Position numbers and translations under genes: made by a program. From positions 1-7,610 of the forward strand of contig CAIYXD010000102.1 in assembly GCA_903930085.1 (NCBI GenBank): DNA of 7,610 bases, in the 5' to 3' direction. The notes under the pieces are model-generated. The model did not search any database, was not told the DNA's origin, and saw only the letters and a program-made list of their open reading frames with translations. This document shows positions 1 to 5,723 of the stretch, piece by piece. The stretch is from an uncultured Flavobacteriia bacterium (GTDB lineage Bacteria; Bacteroidota; Bacteroidia; Flavobacteriales_D; Crocinitomicaceae). Every line of letters begins with the position of its first letter. Positions within the stretch are counted from its first letter, which is position 1.

Positions 1-128
1 AGTTTAACCACTAAAACACCATCGATCTTTTCTGGATGTTTTAAATACGAAGCGAGAAAAATCAAAAAAGCATAAAAACCCCATCCAACTAGTTGTGCAA
101 CCCAATAAAGCCTTTTACTTACCGACAT
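1..128 (-). CDS. N-terminus of a membrane protein, probably LytS-type sensor histidine kinase (partial)
   Basis: The reading frame opens with ATG at 128-126 on the minus strand and runs off the left edge without a stop, so only 42 full codons are present. The product begins MSVSKRLYWVAQLVGWG and continues with a hydrophobic stretch at about residues 8-28, then a charged turn containing KHPEKIDG. The pattern of a short basic start, then YW-x-x-Q-L-x-G-W-G, then a membrane helix, is what I know from the first transmembrane segment of Bacteroidota LytS/YehU-type histidine kinases (His_kinase family). Those pair with LytR/AlgR-type response regulators, and the regulator gene would then be expected beyond the left edge. 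The kinase core is not in the window, so the assignment rests on one short motif; another multi-spanning membrane protein is possible. The gene diverges from the toxin-23-like gene, with 114 nt between the two start codons. Confidence 0.5.
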   Translation of the reverse strand, partial: MSVSKRLYWVAQLVGWGFYAFLIFLASYLKHPEKIDGVLVVK

Positions 129-208
129 AAAACAAAAATAAATACTGTTTTAAATGTACAGCGCATTTTTGGATAATTGGTAAATCTAATTGGTTTGTTG
201 GGGAATTT

Positions 209-216
209 TACTTTTG
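209..216 (+). promoter_or_regulatory. Bacteroidota -7 promoter box (TACTTTTG)
   Basis: TACTTTTG matches the Bacteroidota housekeeping -7 consensus TAnnTTTG exactly. A TTG lies 16 nt upstream at 190-192, slightly closer than the usual -33 spacing. The box ends 26 nt before the ATG at 243, so transcription would start near 222-224 and leave a leader of about 20 nt. That excludes the in-frame TTG at 177 and ATG at 219 as starts. The assignment is from the motif only. Confidence 0.55.
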
Positions 217-242
217 GAATGTTTTTTGTTTTATCCTTCACA

Positions 243-1148
243 ATGAAAAAAGGAGTTCTCTTTCTACTTTTAATACCTGGTTTTTTATTTGGTCAAACGA
301 TCAGTAACACCAGATTTGGTGCTTCTTTTGGTGTACTACTAAATTTTGGATCACACGTAAATAGTGTCGGACTTTCTTTGAATTCCTACTACCAAGATTA
401 TTTTTACCAGATAAATGTTGGATCGAGCCTAACGTATAATTTAAAAGGCTACGGGAACCGATCCGATTTTTGGGAGTCGAGAACAACTCTAGGCGCTTTA
501 CTTCTAGGTGGAAAAAGACAAATTACACCGGATTTTCAATTGAATGGTTTGTTCCATAATTCTAGCTACAATTATGGAATTGGTTATAATTATGTTTGGT
601 ATTACGACAATGCGCAAACTTCCCAGCTTTCTGGCGGCTGGTCGATGCATCTTAAAAACACAGCAGTATTAATCGAAAACGATGTATTTGGAGGTCAGGC
701 AAAAGACCGTTTTCGAACAGGACACATTGCTGTAACTTATCGGAAAAACAATGTCAAGTTTTCCACAGGATTGTATATCTGGACAGGAGAAACTGCCAAT
801 TCCATCTGGACGAAAGTTAAATCTGAAAATTGTCCAAGCGGATTTCGAATTTTGGAAGATTTACCTTACGGCAAAACGAGTCATGGAATTTTATACGGTG
901 GCATTTCTTATAATCTTGGTTACGCTCAATTTGCGCAAGCTCGAATTGGGTTGGATAGCGAGAGAATAAGACATATTTTCCAAAATCGACTTGCACACGA
1001 TCTTCAATTTCTACCTTCTTCCGTAGAAAGAAATACGCCACATTATCCTCGATTAAACGCTATTGGTTGCCCGGTTTTTGACAACGATTCCATCCGTAAA
1101 AACAAGCTATATTTTCAGATTGGAAGCAACGAAAATTGGTCGAATTAA
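243..1148 (+). CDS. Exported protein with C-terminal polymorphic toxin type 23-like domain
   Basis: The product has 301 residues. Residues 1-17 form a Sec-type signal peptide (two lysines, a Leu/Phe-rich core, then FLFG-Q), with no lipobox cysteine. Residues 25-230 have many short alternating stretches rich in Tyr, Trp, Phe and Gly, with turns such as GGW, YGIGYNY and GLYIWTGET, as in a membrane beta-barrel. The segment at 233-258 (ARIGLDSERIRHIFQNRLAH then DLQFLP) and the following PHYPRLN at 266-272 are the part I recognise from Bacteroidota proteins annotated 'polymorphic toxin type 23 domain'. Candidate functional residues are Arg241, Arg243, His244 and His252. The activity is unknown to me and the toxin label comes from family naming. 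No immunity gene follows: the next gene is pyrG. No Rhs/YD repeats or type IX C-terminal domain are visible. ATG 243 is chosen over TTG 177 because a -7 box sits at 209-216 and the signal peptide begins here. Ends with TAA; no terminator is seen after it. Confidence 0.7.
   Translation: MKKGVLFLLLIPGFLFGQTISNTRFGASFGVLLNFGSHVNSVGLSLNSYYQDYFYQINVGSSLTYNLKGYGNRSDFWESRTTLGALLLGGKRQITPDFQLNGLFHNSSYNYGIGYNYVWYYDNAQTSQLSGGWSMHLKNTAVLIENDVFGGQAKDRFRTGHIAVTYRKNNVKFSTGLYIWTGETANSIWTKVKSENCPSGFRILEDLPYGKTSHGILYGGISYNLGYAQFAQARIGLDSERIRHIFQNRLAHDLQFLPSSVERNTPHYPRLNAIGCPVFDNDSIRKNKLYFQIGSNENWSN
552..579. repeat. 28-bp near-perfect palindrome inside the toxin-23-like gene
   Basis: The arms TTCCATAATT (552-561) and AATTATGGAA (570-579) are exact reverse complements. 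The 8-nt centre CTAGCTAC is itself the palindrome TAGCTA flanked by a C on each side. Thirteen of fourteen base pairs match about the centre between 565 and 566; the only failure is C562 against C569. It lies within codons for the Tyr/Asn/Gly-rich segment near residues 104-113, so it may partly reflect repeated aromatic codons. As RNA it would form a 10-bp AU-rich hairpin. Confidence 0.75.
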
Positions 1149-1221
1149 CAAATCATTCCATTTTGTTGATATTATTTTAATTCTATTCCTGAAATTCGCG
1201 TAGATAATTGAATGAATCTGC

Positions 1222-1229
1222 TAACTTTG
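1222..1229 (+). promoter_or_regulatory. Bacteroidota -7 promoter box of pyrG-yidC (TAACTTTG)
   Basis: TAACTTTG is an exact TAnnTTTG match, followed by CGCCCC, a context common after such boxes in flavobacteria. It ends 27 nt before the pyrG ATG at 1257, implying a leader of about 20 nt. No TTG is found at the usual -33 distance; the nearest, at 1208-1210, is too close. The box overlaps codons that a start at 1212 would use, which argues against that longer form. Confidence 0.6.
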
Positions 1230-1256
1230 CGCCCCGTAGTTACATTTAAGAAATAC

Positions 1257-2870
1257 ATGTCAAATTCAACGAAATACGTATTTGTAACAGGGGGAGTAAC
1301 ATCTTCACTGGGTAAAGGAATTATTTCTGCTTCTTTAGCAAAATTATTACAAGCACGTGGTTATTCAACCACCATTCAAAAATTAGATCCATACATCAAT
1401 ATCGATCCGGGAACACTGAATCCGTATGAACACGGAGAATGTTTTGTAACCGACGATGGAGCAGAAACAGATTTAGATCTTGGTCATTACGAACGTTTTT
1501 TAAATGTTCCAACTTCCCAAGCCAATAATGTTACAACCGGCAGAATCTACCAGGCTGTAATTGAAAAAGAACGCCGTGGTGAGTTTTTAGGAAAAACAGT
1601 TCAAGTAATTCCGCACATCACCGATGAAATAAAAGATCGGATTCAATTGCTCGCAAAAAAAGGAACATACGATATAGTCATCACAGAAATTGGCGGAACC
1701 GTTGGAGATATTGAATCTTTGCCATACGTTGAAGCCGTGCGACAAATGCTGTGGGAATTTGAAAACGACTGTATCGTGATACACTTGACACTTGTTCCTT
1801 ATTTAGCAGCAGCTGGCGAGTTAAAAACAAAGCCAACACAACATTCCGTTAAGCAATTGTTGGAACTTGGTGTGCAACCTGATATTTTATGCTGCCGTAC
1901 GGAGCACGAATTGGATTTGAATCTGCGAAAGAAAATTGCAAAGTTTTGCAATGTTAATATCAACGCAGTTATAGAATCACGGGACGCAGAAACGATTTAC
2001 GATGTTCCCTTGTTAATGCAAGCAGAGGAATTGGATAAAGTAGTTTTGGAGAAACTTGGACTTTCTTCTAAATCAACACCAAACCTGGATATCTGGAAAA
2101 GATTTATCGATCGGTTAAAAAATCCTAAAACAGAGGTTAACATTGGATTAGTTGGTAAATACGTAGAGTTAAAAGACGCTTACAAATCCATTAGTGAAGC
2201 ATTTATTCATGCAGGTGTTGCAAACGAAGCCCGCGTCAACGTAAAATGGATTCATTCCGAAAAACTTACAGCAGCAAATATTGATGAGGAATTACAAGGT
2301 TTAGATGGTATCTTAGTTGCACCGGGATTTGGTTCTCGAGGAATTTCCGGTAAAATCGAAGCAGTAAGATATGCACGAGAAAAGAAAGTGCCATTTTTTG
2401 GAATTTGTTTGGGAATGCAGTGTGCTGTGATTGAATTCGCTAGACACGTACTTGGTTATACCGATGCGCACACAACTGAAATTGCGGAAGATTCCACACA
2501 TCCTGTAATCAGCATGATGGAAGAACAAAAAGCCATTTCAAATATGGGCGGAACCATGCGACTTGGTGCCTATAAATGTCAATTAAAACCAGAATCAAAA
2601 TCTGCGTTGGCCTATAATTCAGATAGAATAACCGAGCGCCACCGCCACAGATACGAATTCAATAGTGCCTATACGAAAGAATTTGAAAAGGCTGGAATGA
2701 TAGCAACAGGAAAAAATCCCGAAACTGGCTTGATTGAAGTCATAGAAATTGAAGACCATCCGTGGTTTGTAGGTGCGCAATTTCATCCAGAATATAAAAG
2801 TACGGTCGCAACTCCTCACCCACTTTTCGTAGCTTTTGTAAAAGCCGCTATTACTCATAAAACAAACTAA
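1257..2870 (+). CDS. pyrG: CTP synthase (glutamine-hydrolysing)
   Basis: This cytosolic enzyme aminates UTP to CTP using ATP and ammonia released from glutamine, the last step of de novo CTP synthesis. The product has 537 residues, close to the E. coli enzyme's 545. The N-terminal synthetase domain (about 1-270) opens with KYVFVTGGVTSSLGKG, the P-loop at 12-21. It then shows KLDPYINIDPGT, DDGAETDLDLGHYERF and EIGGTVGDIES, all family signatures. The C-terminal class I glutamine amidotransferase domain (about 295-537) has the oxyanion-loop segment PGFGSRG at 356-362, the nucleophile Cys384 in GICLGMQ, and His510 and Glu512 in FHPEY, so the triad is intact. ATG 1257 is preferred to the in-frame ATG at 1212 because the 15 extra residues match nothing in the family and overlap the promoter box. 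Its stop is 4 nt before yidC, so the two genes should be co-transcribed. Confidence 0.97.
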   Translation: MSNSTKYVFVTGGVTSSLGKGIISASLAKLLQARGYSTTIQKLDPYINIDPGTLNPYEHGECFVTDDGAETDLDLGHYERFLNVPTSQANNVTTGRIYQAVIEKERRGEFLGKTVQVIPHITDEIKDRIQLLAKKGTYDIVITEIGGTVGDIESLPYVEAVRQMLWEFENDCIVIHLTLVPYLAAAGELKTKPTQHSVKQLLELGVQPDILCCRTEHELDLNLRKKIAKFCNVNINAVIESRDAETIYDVPLLMQAEELDKVVLEKLGLSSKSTPNLDIWKRFIDRLKNPKTEVNIGLVGKYVELKDAYKSISEAFIHAGVANEARVNVKWIHSEKLTAANIDEELQGLDGILVAPGFGSRGISGKIEAVRYAREKKVPFFGICLGMQCAVIEFARHVLGYTDAHTTEIAEDSTHPVISMMEEQKAISNMGGTMRLGAYKCQLKPESKSALAYNSDRITERHRHRYEFNSAYTKEFEKAGMIATGKNPETGLIEVIEIEDHPWFVGAQFHPEYKSTVATPHPLFVAFVKAAITHKTN

Positions 2871-2874
2871 TAAA

Positions 2875-4884
2875 ATGGATAGAAATACGGTCATTGGACT
2901 TGTAATGATAGGTTTAATATTATCGGTTTTCACAATTGTGAACCAACCGACAAACGAGGAACTTAAGAAACAAGAACAACAAGTTGCTTTAAACGAAAAA
3001 AAGGAAGCAGCGGCAAAAGAAAAAGCAGCAGAATCAAAAGCGGAAAAAACAGTTTCCAAAGTAGAAAAACCTGCGGCAATTGGCTCACTAGTTCCTAAAT
3101 TAGATAAAAAAGGAAATCAGATTTCAACTGCAGAAGGATTGGTTTACACCGATATGGTAACAAAACAAGATTCAATTATCGCGCCAATCAAGGCAACTTC
3201 CGGACGTTTAGCAGAGGGCGTTAGCGGTGATTTGATTCGTTTGGAAAATGAAAAATTGGCGATTGATTTCTCCACAAAAGGTGGGATTGTAGCTGCTGTT
3301 TATTTAAAAGAATTTGAATCGTATTCAGACTACGCGAACAAAACACGTAAAGAGAAAAAAGGAAAAGTAAAATCGAAAATTACTCCTTTGCGCCTGTTTG
3401 GTGAAGGAGACGCAGTGAACGAATTGGTTTTTCCCTTAGGAAATAAAAAAATCAAAACTGGAGATTACCTGTTTAAAGTTGTTTCACAAAGTGCAAATGC
3501 AATTACGTTTGAACTGGATTTAGGCAACGGACAAAAAATACAGAATACCTATAAATTCAAAAAGAACGCCTACGATTTAGATTATTCGCTGCATATTGAA
3601 GGATTTGGAGGTAAAGTTAGCCCAAACAATATGTTGTTCAACTGGGAAACAGCTTACCGGAGAACAGAACGATTATTCAGTGAGCAGCGCCGAGTATCTA
3701 CCGTTTGTTACAATTACGACCAAGAAGGATTCAGTTATTTATCCGAAACTGGAGACGATTCAGAAGAAGCAGAAGATAAAGTGGAGTGGATTTCCTTTAA
3801 ACAAAGTTATTTTTCCTCGTTTCTACGTCCAGAAAATGGCTTTAGCAAAGATGGTACAAAGTTTAAATCCTATAACTATCCGGAAGGACACGAAAAAGCG
3901 TGGTCGCATTTGAAAGATTTTTCTGCATCTGCAGGATTGAATATTTCCGATGTGAACAATGCAACTGTAAATATGAATTGGTTTTTTGGACCCAACGATT
4001 ATGAAGTTTTAAAATCGTACAACCAAGGCTACGACGATGTCTTGAATTTCGGTTGGGGATTGTTCCGTTGGATCAACTTATATGCTGTACAGCCAGTTTT
4101 CAACTTCTTGTCCAGCACAGGAATGGGAATGGGAATCGCTATTCTAATGTTGACCTTAATCTTGAAATTTGTATTGATGCCGGTGCAATGGAAAATGTAT
4201 ATTTCCTCAGCTAAAATGCGAATTCTAAAACCAGAAATTGATGAATTGACAGCTAAGTTCCCAAACAAGGAAGACGCGATGAAAAAACAAATGGAAATGA
4301 TGACGCTTTACAAGGAATCTGGCGCAAGTCCGCTCGCAGGTTGTCTTCCGATGTTGATTCAAATGCCTATTCTGTTAGCCGTTTTCCGCTTCTTCCCTTC
4401 CGCATTTGAATTGCGCCAAAAACCTTTTCTATGGGCGGAGGATTTATCTTCATACGATTCCATTTGGGATTTTGGTGTAAATATTTGGTTGTATGGAGAT
4501 CACATCAGTTTATTCACCCTTTTGATGGCCGGAACAACACTTTTGTATACGCATTTGAATAGTGGAAACATGCAGCAACCAACACAGCCTGGAATGCCGA
4601 ATATGAAAGTAATCATGTACATTTTCCCGTTCATGATGATTTTCTTCTTCAATAATTATTCTTCTGGTTTGAGTTACTACTATTTCATTTCAACCTTAGT
4701 TTCCATTTTAATAATGGTACTTATCAAGCAATTCTTTGTAGATGAAGAAAAGTTGAAATTGAAAATGGCAGCGCGCAAATCTGCAAATGTCGGTTCAACA
4801 AAAGAAAAAAAGAAATCCAAGTTTCAAGAACGATTAGAGCAAATGCAAAAAGCGCAATTGGAACAAAAGAATAGAAAAAAATAA
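2875..4884 (+). CDS. yidC: Membrane protein insertase YidC (Oxa1 family)
   Basis: YidC inserts and folds inner-membrane proteins, alone or with SecYEG. The product has 669 residues, long for the family. A first transmembrane helix (about 5-23) is followed by a Lys/Glu/Ala-rich linker (28-65) and a large periplasmic domain (about 100-395). The Oxa1 core follows: a helix at about 413-437, a cytoplasmic hairpin with SSAKMRILKPEI, a helix from G489-C-L-P-M-L-I-Q-M-P to about 507, a helix at about 543-561, and two more between about 578 and 623. FFPSAFELRQKPFLWAEDLS and SSGLSYYYFIS are typical of Bacteroidota YidC. The tail after about 625 is strongly basic, as expected for ribosome contact. The groove position equivalent to E. 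coli Arg366 is Lys431, in LILKFVLMP. It lies 4 nt after pyrG, has no Shine-Dalgarno sequence, and ends 19 nt before an intrinsic terminator. Confidence 0.97.
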   Translation: MDRNTVIGLVMIGLILSVFTIVNQPTNEELKKQEQQVALNEKKEAAAKEKAAESKAEKTVSKVEKPAAIGSLVPKLDKKGNQISTAEGLVYTDMVTKQDSIIAPIKATSGRLAEGVSGDLIRLENEKLAIDFSTKGGIVAAVYLKEFESYSDYANKTRKEKKGKVKSKITPLRLFGEGDAVNELVFPLGNKKIKTGDYLFKVVSQSANAITFELDLGNGQKIQNTYKFKKNAYDLDYSLHIEGFGGKVSPNNMLFNWETAYRRTERLFSEQRRVSTVCYNYDQEGFSYLSETGDDSEEAEDKVEWISFKQSYFSSFLRPENGFSKDGTKFKSYNYPEGHEKAWSHLKDFSASAGLNISDVNNATVNMNWFFGPNDYEVLKSYNQGYDDVLNFGWGLFRWINLYAVQPVFNFLSSTGMGMGIAILMLTLILKFVLMPVQWKMYISSAKMRILKPEIDELTAKFPNKEDAMKKQMEMMTLYKESGASPLAGCLPMLIQMPILLAVFRFFPSAFELRQKPFLWAEDLSSYDSIWDFGVNIWLYGDHISLFTLLMAGTTLLYTHLNSGNMQQPTQPGMPNMKVIMYIFPFMMIFFFNNYSSGLSYYYFISTLVSILIMVLIKQFFVDEEKLKLKMAARKSANVGSTKEKKKSKFQERLEQMQKAQLEQKNRKK

Positions 4885-4903
4885 GATTAACACATACAAT
4901 TCT

Positions 4904-4935
4904 AAAAGTCTCGATTTCAGTCGGGACTTTTTTTT
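4904..4935 (+). terminator. Intrinsic terminator of the pyrG-yidC operon
   Basis: AAAAGTCTCGA (4904-4914) pairs with TCGGGACTTTT (4921-4931) as an 11-bp stem with one T-G wobble and the 6-nt loop TTTCAG. A run of eight T residues covers 4928-4935. It lies 19 nt past the yidC stop. Its A-rich 5' arm could also serve weakly on the opposite strand, but no minus-strand gene converges on it. Confidence 0.9.
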
Positions 4936-5005
4936 GCTTCAATTTCTCTGCACTAATTTTTATTTTTAACTAAAGTTTTAATATTAATTGCAGTGCTTTT
5001 ATTTT

Positions 5006-5093
5006 GGGCGTTCCCCCTGCGGGTCGGGCTTTCCGCTCCAATCTTTTCTTCTTAACTAAAAAGCAAAAGGATTTACGCTGCAATCCCTAACGC
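5006..5093. repeat. Structured GC-rich intergenic element, flavobacterial dispersed-repeat type
   Basis: A GC-rich island stands out in very AT-rich non-coding DNA. It starts GGGCGTTCCCCCTGCGGG and ends CCCTAACGC. GCGTT (5008-5012) can pair with AACGC (5089-5093) as an outer stem. CCC/GGG around TGC forms a small inner hairpin. AATCTTTT (5040-5047) can pair imperfectly with AAAAGGATT (5066-5074). Two 14-nt copies in direct orientation, TTTCCGCTCCAATC (5030-5043) and TTTACGCTGCAATC (5072-5085), differ at two positions. From memory, near-identical sequences (GGGCGTTCC, GTCGGGCTTTCCGCT, CAATCCCTAACGC) occur between genes in many flavobacterial genomes. Only one copy is in this window, so the repeat status cannot be shown here. 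I find no open reading frame supporting a protein in it. Function unknown. Confidence 0.65.
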
Positions 5094-5101
5094 AAAATTC
5101 C

Positions 5102-5124
5102 TTCGTTCCCTAAAACCTAACGAA
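5102..5124. repeat. Short inverted repeat after the GC-rich element
   Basis: TTCGTT (5102-5107) and AACGAA (5119-5124) are reverse complements around an 11-nt spacer, CCCTAAAACCT. CCTAACG also occurs at 5086-5092 and 5116-5122, so this may be the eroded edge or a partial second unit of the adjacent element. The rest of the 4885-5222 gap (4936-5005 and 5125-5189) is AT-rich, and I see no gene or regulatory structure in it. Confidence 0.35.
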
Positions 5125-5189
5125 TACACTAAAACAAATTTCTGACCTAAATAGCTTAAAATTCAAGATAAAGATTCCCGTTTTTTTGT

Positions 5190-5197
5190 TAATTTCG
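5190..5197 (+). promoter_or_regulatory. Probable -7 promoter box of the DUF6702-peptidase operon (TAATTTCG)
   Basis: TAATTTCG differs from TAnnTTTG at one position. It ends 25 nt before the ATG at 5223, nearly the same spacing as the boxes before 243 and 1257. No TTG is seen at the expected -33 distance. A terminator separates this point from the upstream operon, so a promoter is needed somewhere in 4936-5222, and this is the best candidate. Confidence 0.4.
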
Positions 5198-5222
5198 TTA
5201 AAACTACTTGTTCATTAATTCT

Positions 5223-5723
5223 ATGAGATTTTTACTTGTTGTATTATTAGGTTTCTCCTCTCTCGCTAGAGCGCACGACTACTATTTTGCCTTTGCCGAA
5301 GTAGATTACAATGAACTTACGGAAGAATTGCATGCAACGGTTATCGTTTCCACACATGATTTGGAATATATGCTAAGAAGTAAAGGAATCATTTCAAAAG
5401 ATCTTGCTAGTTACGCGGAAAATAAAGAAGTAATAGATACGATTCAAACAGAAATTCAAAAAGGATTTGGTTTTCGATTTTCAGGCGAACAGAAAACGTT
5501 GGAATTCGAAGGAATGGAACTTCTTTTAACTGGAAACACCCAATTTTATTTTAGTTTAAAACAGGTTAAATCACTAGAACGTATTTCTGTAAAATTTGAT
5601 TTTATGATGGATGTTTTTAAAGAACAACAGAATAAAATGACCTTAATTTACCGCAATTCAAAAACAACATTTGTATTTTTGACTTCCCAGAAAGAACAAG
5701 AATTAATTCTCCAAAAAAAATGA
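5223..5723 (+). CDS. Exported DUF6702-family protein
   Basis: The product has 166 residues. Residues 1-17 form a clear signal peptide ending in the AxA-type site ARA, with His18 as the likely first mature residue. The mature part begins HDYYFAFAEVDYNELTEELH and continues with THDLEYMLR. This His-plus-aromatic start, followed by a 'xEVxYN...LxxTVxxxxxDLE' pattern, is what I associate with DUF6702, a small exported Bacteroidota family of unknown function. The body alternates beta-like strands (ATVIVSTH, FYFSLKQV, ISVKFDFMMDVF, MTLIYRN) and would fit one compact beta-rich domain. There is no lipobox, no catalytic motif I recognise and no further membrane segment. ATG 5223 is chosen over TTG 5208 because the signal peptide and promoter spacing fit it. 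The stop overlaps the peptidase start as ATGA, so translation is probably coupled. In other Bacteroidota this family is, to my recollection, often beside M1 peptidases, so a joint envelope role is inferred. Confidence 0.75.
   Translation: MRFLLVVLLGFSSLARAHDYYFAFAEVDYNELTEELHATVIVSTHDLEYMLRSKGIISKDLASYAENKEVIDTIQTEIQKGFGFRFSGEQKTLEFEGMELLLTGNTQFYFSLKQVKSLERISVKFDFMMDVFKEQQNKMTLIYRNSKTTFVFLTSQKEQELILQKK

Noticed and set aside
129..158. Possible minus-strand promoter for the left-edge gene: TACATTTA (complement of 151-158), or TATTTTTG just upstream of its ATG.
   Set aside because: The first misses the final G of TAnnTTTG and lacks a -33 TTG. The second is 4 nt from the start codon and probably chance in A/T-rich DNA.
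177..242. TTG-initiated 22-residue extension of the toxin-23-like gene, also an internal ATG at 219.
   Set aside because: A TAnnTTTG box lies inside it (209-216) and the signal peptide begins cleanly at ATG 243.
1212..1256. 15-residue N-terminal extension of CTP synthase from ATG 1212.
   Set aside because: It overlaps an exact promoter box and has no counterpart in the family, whose proteins begin a few residues before KYVFVTGG.
2619..3059. 146-codon open frame on the minus strand across the pyrG-yidC junction.
   Set aside because: It is antisense to two certain genes, and its Phe/Ser-rich product mirrors the Lys/Glu/Ala-rich YidC linker.
5006..5093. A CRISPR array or riboswitch as explanation for the repeat-containing spacer.
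   Set aside because: There are only two imperfect 14-nt copies with no regular spacer series. No known riboswitch consensus is recognisable, and the element is about 130 nt before the next start with a probable promoter in between.
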